DNA of 64,000 nucleotides from positions 26,865,317-26,929,316 of the forward strand of contig CM030719.1 of the NCBI GenBank assembly GCA_017979445.1. Reading direction: 5' to 3'. The notes under the pieces were generated by a model that was not told where the DNA came from, searched no databases, and saw nothing but the letters and a program-made list of their open reading frames with translations. Position 1 is the stretch's first letter. Each line of letters opens with the position of its first letter. A program made the position numbers and the translations under genes. Below are positions 1 to 10,380 of the stretch, piece by piece. Origin of the DNA: Akebia trifoliata (lineage: Eukaryota > Streptophyta > Magnoliopsida > Ranunculales > Lardizabalaceae).

Positions 1-36
1 TGACTCTCCACGATTTTCGCCTCTAGCTCTTCCCAT
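1..36 (-). CDS. gag start, partial
   Basis: An ATG on the minus strand at 36 opens a frame that begins MGRARGENRGE and runs off the window edge. It lies 27 nt after the primer binding site, a plausible place for a gag start. Only twelve codons are visible, so the call rests on the LTR and primer site next to it. Confidence 0.3.
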   Translation of the reverse strand, partial: MGRARGENRGES

Positions 37-62
37 ATTGGTCGTTTTTCTCCTTGTAAGTT

Positions 63-79
63 TCCCACGGACGGCGCCA
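63..79 (-). other. primer binding site of the left-edge retrotransposon
   Basis: Minus strand reads TGGCGCCGTCCGTGGGA, three nt inside the LTR end. The first eight bases equal those of the tRNA-Asp-type site in the intact element at 40,786-40,803; the rest differs. Confidence 0.55.
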
Positions 80-574
80 AATTGTAGATGCACGAAATGG
101 CTCTACACTTTCCTTCTCTTTAAGCTCGGGGGACCTGCAAATCAGCCCACTCCGACGATCAAGTTAGCCAAATTAATCAGTGTAATCTTTTTAGAGAAGA
201 AGAATTCGAACCTCTTTTACTCATAGTGTTCTTCCTTATATAGACGTTCATCTTGATCGTTTTCTGTGCCACCCTTTGAGGTGACCTAGGGCAGTTAGCT
301 TACTCCCTGACATGTCAGTTGCAAGAGTTGTTGCAACTGCCCTATCACTTCTGAGAAAGTCAGAGTTGGCCTGACACGACGTGGGTTGTTAGGACTGGCT
401 GTCTATCGCTGGCACATCTGTCAGATCTGTCATACCGACCTACGAGTTGATGGCACAGTTCCGAGCTTCGAATACATGCATTCGTCGGGGTGAATAAACC
501 GAGCCACGACCTCAAATCATTAATCTTGGTCCCTGATCGAGCCTCGTGTCCGTGCTCAAGAATTTTCCCCCACA

Positions 575-2924
575 GCAACTTTGGTGGCTTTTTCAAAAGA
601 AAGGTTATTTTGTCAAAAATGATATGAGACTGTAATTGTTAGGATTTGTACTTAGTTCCTCTTCTCCACTTTTTCGCTAGAGTTTGAGTTGCAAGAAATC
701 ATCTTTTCCCTTTTTAATAAAGATTTTTCTTTAAATCCTCTTTTATATATATAATCAATTTTCTTCATCAAAAGCTTAGAGATTGAGGCAGATTCATCTG
801 AAATAGATATGAATGATAAATATTTCTACCCAATGTAAGTTTTTTTTTCTCTAAATAGGTCCTATAAAAGTGATGATGTCGCTTTCATGTGATGGGGCCT
901 ACTAGAACTCTCTTCGATCTTTATTTAATTATAGGGTGAAAACAAGAATTATTTTTACTTAGGGTTTCTTTTGATAGATATATTTTTGTAAGGCACTTAA
1001 TGGGTTGTAAACACTTTTGATTTATAAATAATTTAACCATACTTATTTTACACTAAGAATATATAACAAGACAGCAAAGCAGACTTATTTTTATTTATAA
1101 TTTTCCACTTTCATCTTCATACTTTTAGTTCGGCCCCTGAAAGTGAAATTCTCTGGGTCCGCCCTTGACAAAAATCGATGTTACTCATATACAAACAAAG
1201 CCAATGATTGATGGTGGGATTGATAAGTGAAAATATTAAGATAAGAAAGAGAAATAAATGCGTTTGTGAAAACGCGAGGATAGTCCCAATATGTTGCAAA
1301 CCAAGAGGAAGTCGATTGATTTTATTTGATTACATGCAATGAAGTTCATTTATTAACCTAGTTAGAATCAACGTGGCAATTGAAGGATTCAAAAGATTAA
1401 TAAAAATAAACTTGGATTGATGTGGTGAGAGTGAATTTGAATAATTTGCTTTTATAAGCAAACAACTAGTTTTCTAATGAGTAATTAATAGCTGAAGGAG
1501 GATTTTGAACCCAAGTCATGGTATCAACACTCATAGACTTTGTAGGAACATGAAAAAATCACATAAGATCTGAGAAAATGGTTGACGGATCCATTTGTTC
1601 AAGTAGACATACGCAAATCAAACGATGGTATACATCCCTGTGAATGGATGAGAGACACAAAATCCCAAATGCGAAGTGGGTAGATGTGTTTCTCAAAAAT
1701 CAGAAATCCTTATAAATGTTGGGCTTATGTAACTTGACATTTTGTAGGTTGATTTGATATAAATCTACATAAAAGTGTTACAAACCAATGGAAGATGCAC
1801 ACAACCTACCATTCCATAAACATCACGAAAGGGAAGCTTCCATACCAACACGAGTCATCAATTTTGTGACTGATAAATAGGTAATCATTTAAGGTAGTTG
1901 TACGCAATATTTACCATTTCAAGAGGAAACATTGTCAAATTTGCAATTAACTTGATAGTCAAAGTGCCTTCGTAAACACAATTGCATGCTATCAGGAATT
2001 CAAACATCACCACTGAAGAGGTAGATCAAGAAGTAAGGATTGAGCAAAGGAAAAGATCCAAGAACTTTAACCAACTTAGCAAACTGGCGCGTTGATAGTG
2101 GATTGGAACATACTTTCAATAAAAGAAGCATATCTCTAAAAAAAAAATTGTTCGAAAGAACAAGATTCATTCAGTCAATCCCAATAGGTTTTTTTTTTTT
2201 TTTTAACTTATTTTTATTTGGATTTTTATCTACTTTAATCCTTCTCTTTTTCTTTTTTTTTTAATCGTTATAGTGTACAGTGAAAGTGCCCGAGCTTAAA
2301 CCCCACCAAAGGAATTTTGATAGGTCTCTCCTTTTTCTCCTTTCAACTTTTTTTATTCCAATCCCAATACACAAAACCCAAAACCCAACGCCAAGAAGAA
2401 AGGATAAGAAGACATAAAGGGGCTGTTTCACCCTTTTATTTATGGCAAATACCGGGGAAATTAACTTTAGATGGATCATATTTGGAGGGGTAAATTTGTC
2501 ACTATATATTGTGTACGGGATTGATTCTTTTCCTAGAAAACATGGGTGCGTTAACGTGGCAAGCCTTTCGTACTAGTGGTCGCAACCACGCGACCATATC
2601 AAATGGGCTCACGCGTGTAGGGCATGGCCCCATCAAAATTTAGAGCATTGTCATGTGTTACCAATTTATGTTGTTCCATTGAGCCTTGGAATCCTATGTG
2701 AGTTCTTCTAAGCTTGGTTTATCATTTCCACTCTCTCTTGGTCCAAACACTTGGATGGTCTTTGAGATTTGTGCTTTGTGGATCTCAAGGCATCCTCAAT
2801 TTTCTAGACGTAAAGATGATAAGTAGGGGTTATGATAATTCTCTTCAATTCAAATCTTGCGTGCATCAGAATTTGTTGACATACTGTAATGCAACTTTGA
2901 GGTGATTTTATTTCTTTTTTTAAG
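575..2924. other. intergenic, no gene recognised
   Basis: A+T-rich DNA with poly-T runs (for example near 2,188 and 2,250) and only short frames without family resemblance. The stretch 1,130-1,170 (ggcccctgaaagtg, gggtccgccc) resembles wording often seen in plant repeats, but no complete element could be outlined. Confidence 0.5.
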
Positions 2925-3150
2925 TAATGATTTTCTGACTCCCCCATGTGGCATACTCAAAATACTTTTCTGATGTGGTATGTGCTAGAATCAAAGATTT
3001 TAAGCCTTGCGATACACATCTGCATATCCTCATAAACTTTATGCAGATGTGTATCCCAAGGCATAAAATCTATGATTCTAACACATGCCACGCCAAGAGA
3101 GTATTTTGAGTATGCCATGTGAGAGTCATATCATCAGGACTCTTTTTTTT
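2925..3150. mobile_element. MITE, family A (foldback, about 225 bp)
   Basis: The left arm (tggcatactcaaaatact near 2,951) is repeated inverted at the right end (agtattttgagtatgcca near 3,098), and the inner parts (tgcatatcctcataaac and its surroundings) also pair. A diverged relative with the same end wording lies at 52,239-52,413. Non-coding; no target duplication identified. Confidence 0.6.
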
Positions 3151-3153
3151 TTT

Positions 3154-3352
3154 TTGATAATGTTGAAGTAACATTAAAATGTACATCATGAGGGATATTT
3201 CTGACGTGGATGTTTGTCAAATGCATAGATGCTTTCATCGAGATCTCACTCGCATTTCAATGAAAAGAATCTATGGTTCTTACAGACATCCACATCAAAA
3301 ATGTCTCTTACGATGTACATTTCAGTGTTACACCATCACGACTCTTTTTTTT
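3154..3352. mobile_element. MITE, family B copy 1 (about 200 bp)
   Basis: Left arm gttgaagtaacattaaaatg with tacatc; right arm gatgtacatttcagtgttac is its imperfect reverse complement. Relatives with the same internal wording (gacgtggatgt, tttcatcgaga, atgaaaag) occur at 30,741-30,945 and 50,660-50,835. It sits directly beside the family A copy. Confidence 0.6.
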
Positions 3353-4540
3353 AATGTGAGGTACCTTTAGAATTTGGAGAAATGTGCACAAAATCATAGA
3401 TTTATTTTCTCGAGATCATGTTAAATCTCTATGATAAAAACTTTACCCTTGTACTAAAAATTAAGATTCTCTCTCCTTCGGACCTCAAGAGCAAAATAGG
3501 ACTTTTGGGAGGTTGAAGAAGCTACTTATTTTAAGGGGGAAAAAAACTAAGGGTGTTGGGAAGCTGTTGAAGAGGATAAAAAAGTTACCCTAAAACAAGA
3601 AGACAATGGGTTTTATTTTTTATTTTTTATTTATAAATGAAGACAATGTGTTTTTGGCCAGATGTCTAAGATGAAAGCATTTTCATATTCTTATCTCTCA
3701 ATGGAGATCATGATCAAGGGGTATGTCATCAGTTTGAAAATCTTGGGACATCTCTAATCTTTACGAGAACTTGGACTGGCATAGAAGTCTTCGATTTTTT
3801 CTAAATTAAAAAAAAAAAAAAAAAAAACCCACCAAATATGAAATAAATTGATAATTAATTTGGGGTACCATCCTGTTTTCATTCTTCTTCTTCTTCTTTC
3901 AAAATTTTATTAAAGATTTTTTTTATATATACGTTTTTATTTCTTTAGAAAGAATATTATTTTTCCCTAAAAACCCATTATCTCCAATCTCTAGGGTAAA
4001 AGTGCAATCTCTACATTTTATGTTCTTCGACCTTCAAATCTCAAGGACAAGATAGGGTTTTTTTTTTTTTAAGGGAAGTTGAAGATGATGGGTTTTTCCG
4101 AAGAAATCCAAAAATATCATTTGTATAATCCCCAAAAAAAAAATTGGAATTAGTAGATTTATATTAACCAAACTAACCCAGCCCTTCAAAAAATTGCGAA
4201 ATCCGAACTTGAATACTATGGTGGGTACCTAAAAATCATTGGATAAAAATAAAGAAATTTATGACATGTCAAAATGTTTAAGCATGCTATTCAACAAGTA
4301 TAAAGTTAATACTATTTATAATTTAATATGAGGTTTTTGTGTATTTTGTTTAAAATTCAACATATGTAGTAGGGATTTATGAATACTAGATTAAAAGCTT
4401 ACATTGTATAGAAATATTTGCATGGTGGAATAAGATTCATATAAATGAACTTTTTTCTTTGGTTAATCCTCATGAGCCTTTTTAAATCCAGTTTTCATTG
4501 CTGGAAAGGTTATAATGAACATCTCTAAACCAATCTACTT
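3353..4540. other. intergenic, no gene recognised
   Basis: A+T-rich with several poly-A/poly-T runs (3,808-3,826, 4,058-4,069, 4,133-4,142). Wording such as 'tctctccttcggacctcaagagcaaaa' split around 3,470-3,500 recurs loosely near 4,025-4,060, suggesting an old local duplication. No coding region is supported. Confidence 0.45.
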
Positions 4541-4757
4541 CATGGTCTTAAAACTCGTTTTGACGTCTCGTCTCGTCTCGTTCCGTTCATGAAAGAGACC
4601 GAGTCGTCTTGGACGAGACATCTGATTTATTTGAGTCTTCTCGGATGAGATTTAAAATATTCCTTATAATTAGAACATACCATGTTTTTAGACGACTTGT
4701 AAACTCGCCTCGTTAGTGGATGATATCGAGACAACTCGGACAAGATTTAAAACCATG
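4541..4757. mobile_element. MITE, family C (about 217 bp)
   Basis: Begins catggtcttaaaactcg and ends gatttaaaaccatg, an imperfect terminal inverted repeat. The interior carries repeated tctcg/cgaga words (cgtctcgtctcgtctcg near 4,563), which also pair across the element. A looser relative may lie at 60,402-60,661. Confidence 0.55.
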
Positions 4758-4802
4758 GTCTGCTTTGTTCTTTTTTATTATGATCTTAAGTTTACTAAAT
4801 TA

Positions 4803-4805
<3 letters not shown>

Positions 4806-4838
<33 letters not shown>
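4806..4838. repeat. (GA)n microsatellite
   Basis: Sixteen or so uninterrupted GA units immediately right of the family C element. The following 490 bp up to the TA tract at 5,333 hold no recognisable gene. Confidence 0.9.
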
Positions 4839-4840
<2 letters not shown>

Positions 4841-5330
4841 GTGGGCAAATATGTTTTGAACTTGATTGCCATCTGTAAGCAACTGAGGGAGGATGGGGAT
4901 ACAACTTTCTTATTTTATTTCATATATTTTCTTATGTCTCCTTTCCTTTTCTTTTATAATGAGAGACATGGAGAAGAATAATATGAAAACAAATCAATGA
5001 ACACCACACCTTATTCACGGGTCTTTCTATTATTTGATTCCTCCTTCTTTTGCCCCTCTGTTTTTAATCATATTTTTCTTTCTTCCGTTATTTTTAAAAT
5101 TTTGTCATGTTGAACACAGATCAATATAAGAAATCCGAAGGGGTCAGCCTAGTGCCAAGCCTTGATCAACTCCTAAGAAGGTTAGGTTAAGTGTTCCAAA
5201 CCCCATGAAGAAATGAATTTCTTGGGGTCACCCTCCAAGATTTGATTGTCCATCGACTAAACATGTTACACGTAGGACTTTCTGAAGGGGCGGTTCATGT
5301 GACCGTGGGATTAGTCTTACTCGAAGGGTG

Positions 5331-5376
<46 letters not shown>

Positions 5377-5379
<3 letters not shown>

Positions 5380-5561
5380 AGTGGTTCGGCAGTCCTAAAT
5401 CACAATTTTTGTAAATCACTTTTGATGGGGTTAGAAGTTTTGGAATGAGCTGATTTTTTGTGAGGATGATCTTTATGATGAGGAGATCATCCTCACCAAA
5501 AATCGGCCTATTCCAAAACTTCTAACCCCATCAAAAGTGATTTACAAAAATTGAACGGTCC
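5377..5561. mobile_element. TA-embedded foldback element E0 (one hairpin module, 185 bp)
   Basis: Flanked by pure (TA)n on both sides (5,333-5,376 and 5,562-5,604). It starts gggagtggttcggcag and ends ttgaacggtcc. Inside is one near-perfect foldback module, about 5,426-5,528, running from gttagaagttttggaatgag to its reverse complement around a loop of a few bases. It is the minimal member of the family seen four more times in the window. Non-coding; no transposase. Confidence 0.65.
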
Positions 5562-5573
5562 ATATATATATAT

Positions 5574-5604
<31 letters not shown>

Positions 5605-6139
5605 GGGAGCGGTTCGGCAGCCCTAAAGTTTGCCAAGTTTGGTGCCAAACATTTTTCAAAATATGGGTTAGAAGCTTTGGAATGAGCTGATTTTTTGTGA
5701 GGATGATCTCTATGATGAGGAGATCATCCTCACCAAAAATCAGCCTATTCCAAAACTTCTAACCCCATCAAAAGTGATTTACAAAAATTGAACGGTCCAC
5801 AATTTTTTTACTTGTAAACTAGGCTTAGAAGTTTCAAAATGAGCTGAGTTTTTGTGAGTATGATCTCTTCACTGTAGAGATCATCCTCACAAAAAATCAG
5901 CTCATTTTGAAACTTCTAACCCTAATTTACAAGTTGAAGAATCGTAGACCGTCCAATTTTTGTAAATCACTTTTGATAGGGTTAGAAGTTTTGGAATAGA
6001 CTGATTTTTTGTGAGGATGATCTCCTTATCATAGAGATCATCCTCACAAAAAATCAGCTCATTCCAAAGCTTCTAACCCATATTTTGAAAAATGTTTGGC
6101 ACCAAACTTGGCAAACTTTAGAGCTACTGAACCGTCCCC
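5605..6139. mobile_element. TA-embedded foldback element E1 (three hairpin modules, 535 bp)
   Basis: Starts gggagcggttcggcagccct and ends in the imperfect reverse complement, gagctactgaaccgtcccc. (TA)n lies on both sides. Three foldback modules at about 5,664-5,766, 5,822-5,926 and 5,977-6,081 are separated by spacers that are themselves inverted relative to each other (gtgatttacaaaaattgaac and its reverse complement). The outer arms (gccaagtttggtgccaaac / gtttggcaccaaacttggc) are perfect. Confidence 0.7.
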
Positions 6140-6160
6140 TATATATATATATATATATAT

Positions 6161-6540
6161 GGGTCCCTATCCGTGGCCAACAGTTTGGCAAACATTTTGG
6201 CAAACACTTTTTCAAAACATGGGTTAGAGGTCTTGGAATGGGCTGATTTTTGGTGAGGATGATCTCTACGGTGAGGAGATCATCCTCACCAAAAATCAGC
6301 TCATTCCAAAACTTCTAGTCCCATTTTACAAGTTGAAAAATCGTGAACCGTCCATTTTTTGTAAACCATTTTTGATGAGGTTAGAAGTTTTGGAATGGGC
6401 TGATTTTTGGTGATGATGATCTCCTCACCATAGAGATCATCCTCACCAAAAATCAGCCCATTCCAAGACCTCTAACCCATGTTTTGAAAAATGTGTTTGC
6501 CAAAATGTTTGCCAAACTGTTGGCCATTGAACGCTACTCT
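6161..6540. mobile_element. TA-embedded foldback element E2 (two hairpin modules, 380 bp)
   Basis: Starts gggtccctatccgtggccaa and ends ttggccattgaacgctactc. (TA)n flanks both ends. The arms (ccaacagtttggcaaac / gtttgccaaactgttgg) pair, and two foldback modules occupy about 6,222-6,322 and 6,379-6,480. The outer arms differ from those of E1 although the internal modules are nearly the same. Confidence 0.7.
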
Positions 6541-6560
6541 ATATATATATATATATATAT

Positions 6561-7192
6561 GGGTCCCGTTCGCCACCCTTAGTTTTACCACACACTTTAA
6601 CAAACGCGTTTTGTCTTACATGAGTTAGAAGTTTCGGAATGAGCTGATTTTTGGTGAGGATGATCTCTATGGTGAGGAGATCATCCTCACCAAAAATCAG
6701 CTCATTCCAAAACTTCTAACCCCATCAAAATTGATTTACAAAAAATGGACGGTCCACGATTTTTCAACGTGTAAACATGGGGCTAAACATTTCGGAATGG
6801 GCTGATTTTTGGGGAAATGTTCAGCACCCTAAGTTTTACCACACACTTTAACAAACGTTTTTTGTCCTACATGGGTTAGAAGTTTTGGAATGGGCTGATT
6901 TTTGGTGAGGATGATCTCTATGATTAGAAGATCATCCTCCCCAAAAATCAGCCCATTCTGAAATGTTTAGCCCCATGTTTACACGTTGAAAAATTGTGGA
7001 CCGTCCATTTTTTGTAAACCATTTTTGATGGGGTTAGAAGTTTTGTAATGAGCTGATTTTTGGTGAAGATGATCTCCTCACCATAGAGATCATCCTCACC
7101 AAAAATCAGCCCATTCCAAAACTTCTAACCCATGTAAGACAAAACACGTTTGTTAAAATGTGTGGTAAAGCTTAGGGTGCTGAACGGGACCC
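6561..7192. mobile_element. TA-embedded foldback element E3 (three modules, rearranged, 632 bp)
   Basis: Starts gggtcccgttcgccaccctt and ends in the matching inverted end, gggtgctgaacgggaccc. (TA)n lies on the left only; the right flank is ordinary DNA. Modules lie at about 6,622-6,725, 6,870-6,975 and 7,034-7,133. A second, internal copy of the left arm (agcaccctaagttttaccac near 6,819) interrupts the middle, so this is either a nested insertion or an internal duplication. Confidence 0.65.
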
Positions 7193-9836
7193 TTATTTTT
7201 TCACCTAACTTTCTAATCTGATAGGAAAAAGTTAGTGTATGAAATGAGCATAGGACATTGGAGAATTTCTGGTTTTGATGATAATGAGAGGTTCACTCTA
7301 TAAGTTTGGTGTAATCCATAATCCATAATAATTTGTTAACTTATTGAATATATAATACTGATATAATCTTAAAATTTTAATTAAGTATTGATGTATAAGA
7401 CCTGGATTTGATTTACTTATCTCATTAACAGCTTTATAAAAAATAATAATAATAAAAGATATGCTGTTTACAAAGATTTGGATTCAAAATTTATTTATTT
7501 ATATTTATAACTAAAACATGTGTACGTATGTGTGGCTGTTTTAAAGGCATATTGTATCAAAGAACTCACATCATGCATGTTGGACATGGCATATAAACAG
7601 ATTATAGAATCTTCATCAGTATGGCTGTCGAGAGATTAGATCATAACTGAAATTTGATTTTTTATCTCATTGTATAACTTTGGATCTGAATCAAGGATTT
7701 GGATTTTGATGCGGATCAAATTTGATAATTTGTTGTATCAAGAATGTCTAATGAAATCTGACAGGTATCCAATTTGATAATATATTGGAAAACATATAAA
7801 TGATATAAATTTTATATGCATCATTTCGTCAAATTGAATTGAGTCATGTTGGAGTGACCTTAAGATTGCATCTTATATCACACATTTGTTATGTAATGTC
7901 TTGTATTCTATTACGCTACGCAGAATTGCGAGGTTTTTTTTCTTCTTCTGTTTTAGGGAGTTTTATTTGATTTAGTAACTCTTGATTATCTAAATAGAAT
8001 CTCTGGGACTATAAAATTTAAGAGAGAAAATATTGTTGTTTTTATTTTGTTATGTAGATGTAGGTACATTGTCAAACCACATAGACCCTTGTATTTATGT
8101 GATTATGTTATCTCTACTATTGTGATTTTTCACAATTTCTTAACGTAAAAATATGTAAATCATAAATACTTTTAAACTTGTATTTCAATGAAAAACATAT
8201 AGGATTCTTACAAACTTTCACACGTTAGGATGTACGATATGAGGTACAATCTCGAGATCACTTCAGCATTAGTCAATTGAATTTAATTGGAATGAAATCT
8301 CTAACACAACATAGCATCAAATCATCGAATCCATATCTAGTCAATTTCTAATCAAATCGATTTGAATTTAGCACCAATCCTAAGCCTTTACATTATTCAT
8401 GAATAGGATCTTCATCATCATTATTATTATTATTTGTTTTTTTTTATATTCTTTGATTTGGGTACCAAGTATTAACAGCTCAAATTGGTAGAATTCTCAG
8501 TAGGTACAGTTTATCTAACATGTATAGACCTTGTGTGGTGGAGCACATTCTGAGAGGAGTGTCTGGAGCCATGATTGCTTGTGAGTTGTGAGACCAACAA
8601 CACTTAGATTTGTGGGCCACTTGTAGAGATGCCTATCACCTGATACACATCATACTTTGACCACTGTTACTAATTATGGGGTCCACTTGCAAGCTATCAT
8701 CATTCATAAGAAACCTAAATCATCACATTTCGTACAAGTTTGGTGTAATTTGTTCCCAAAAAGCTAATTAACAATGGAATAGAATAGGGTGTCACGAGAA
8801 AGATAAGACATAACTGAACTGAGTCAACTGACACATCACGAGTACATACTTACCTATAGACACGTGTTTTGTCTCATATTGCATAGGGATTGGTTACCAA
8901 TTACTATGCTGACATGGAAACCAGAACGGCCCTGTTGTTTCGACAGGACCATGTGAAGTGGCAACAAATTCAGTTGGTGATTCGAGGAGGCAAGTCAGTG
9001 TGGATATCCGTATTTTTATGAAAAATAAAGGAAAACCTCGATAATTTGAATCTTTTAGATCATGATGATTCATGTTGAAACGTTAACAACGTTGATCTCG
9101 ATAATTTGAATGTTCATATGGATGATTCATGATCAAATGTGGAGATTGATAAGATCTCGACAATAGTAAAAAGTGTGACCTCAATGATTCAAACAAGGTC
9201 GATCTCAAAATTTTGAATCATCAATCTCACCAATTGAAATTAGTTGGGACATTAAGAAAGAAAAAATTTGCTAAATGAACCCTCATGTTATTTTATGTAA
9301 AAAGAAAAAATTTGCTAAATGAACCCTCTTGTTATTTTATGTAAAATTAGGGGTGATTTAGAAAGAAGTCACTAAGTAATTTTTGCCAACAATAATGGTG
9401 AAACCATTAACATTTTTTGGATGTCAAAACCAATTAGAAAAATGAGTTTGTTTTTGGAGACTTCCTACAAGACCCCACATTCTCATTGGTCCCGTGTATT
9501 GAAGGGTATCTGAATTTACAAAGATACCCAGATTTTATCCGCGTTGAGATGTTTTCGATACATGTGGATCTAGGAGAATGTAGGCTATTCGGGGTGAAAA
9601 AATCTCAAATTCAATAGTATGTTTAAATTGAATCACTTTGATAAACAAATAAACATGTGGAACGATCAAACAGTTAGGTCTGATGCATACATGTTTGGTT
9701 TGTTTGTTGCTTCATTGAGTACAGAGAAATTCTAATCAATAATTAGGAAAGCTTGAGAACTGCGAGCAATAATTAGGGATCTCATGGTGTAGATTAGATT
9801 TAGATTCAGCAGAAAAATGGTGTTTTGTCCTAGTTT
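7193..9836. other. intergenic, no gene recognised
   Basis: A+T-rich DNA without a supportable reading frame. It holds possible decayed family B wording near 8,160-8,260, a two-copy tandem repeat at 9,257-9,343, and a diverged repeat at 9,020-9,260 that shares wording (gatctcgataatttgaat, gggacattaagaaagaaa) with the duplicated segments at 43.1 and 46.5 kb. Confidence 0.45.
9257..9343. repeat. two-copy tandem repeat, 44-bp period
   Basis: The words aaagaaaaaatttgctaaat, gaaccctc and gttattttatgtaaa occur twice in the same order, starting at 9,257 and 9,301, with one mismatch (catg versus cttg). Confidence 0.85.
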
Positions 9837-10323
9837 ATGCTCCTCAAAGTTATATTCTTTTCCATGGATGAATCAGAAAGAGTAGAAGAAACAAAATACA
9901 GAGAAGACACAAGCCACACATTTGACACTTTTGAACATCTTTCTAACCAATTTACATCTTTTGTATGGGAGGAGGGCACTATTCAAATGCTAAGTTATCG
10001 TTTCGGATCAGAATTTCACAGAGAACATAATCCAGTGAGTATCAATGCGCTTTCAAAAATTTAAATGGTCGAATATGCTTGTAAGGATGATATTGTTTTT
10101 ACACGCCTACAGTTGAGGAACCTTTTTTTTATTCACTGACGATAACTGAATACGCTTTAATGGAAAAGGACCTCAACAGAGTCGGATTCGAATCAACATA
10201 TAAACAGAAAAGAATTGGAGAATACATTATACTATTCCATGTATATACATATTCACCGAGGGCAAGGAGTATACTCTGATGGATGTCTTCAAGCAGCACC
10301 CGCAACAAGATAAGACATCCATT

Positions 10324-10380
10324 CTACACACTCAACTCTCCAGTTCGATCCCTATTAGTTTCATCTTCAGCCTGGGCATC
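10324..10380 (-). CDS. DYM: probable last coding exon of Dymeclin
   Basis: The exon at 12,039-11,982 ends in phase 0 at a GTAAAG donor. Searching downstream on the minus strand, a pyrimidine-rich stretch ending GGAAACAG at 10,381 is followed by an open phase-0 stretch of 18 acidic/polar codons ([18 protein letters not shown]) and TAG at 10,326-10,324. It is proposed from splice signal, phase and composition, not from a confident family match. The alternative is read-through of the donor, which adds about 35 poorly conserved residues. Confidence 0.5.
   Translation of the reverse strand, partial: DAQAEDETNRDRTGELSV

Larger units (their letters stand above)
1..574 (-). mobile_element. LTR retrotransposon, 5' end only (cut by window edge)
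   Basis: Read on the minus strand, this is an LTR (about 574 down to 83), a 3-nt gap, a primer binding site (79-63) and the first codons of a gag frame (from 36). The LTR ends in CA at 83 and carries a canonical TATA box, CTATATAAGG, at 243-234, correctly oriented. The other LTR end is uncertain: TGTGGGGG at 574 is the best TG start, but TG dinucleotides near 595 and 615 are possible. The body lies left of the window, so no target duplication can be checked. LTR-PBS-gag order and the PBS type suggest a Ty3/gypsy element. Confidence 0.6.

Noticed and set aside
360..596. Open minus-strand frame of 78 codons
   Set aside because: It lies in the U3 part of the left-edge LTR and matches no family; treated as chance.
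5228..5448. Frames with Tyr-Ile repeats on both strands
   Set aside because: They are translations of the (TA)n microsatellite.
9837..10064. 75-codon plus-strand frame
   Set aside because: Lies in the probable 3' flank of the Dymeclin gene, no family match, ordinary composition for chance.
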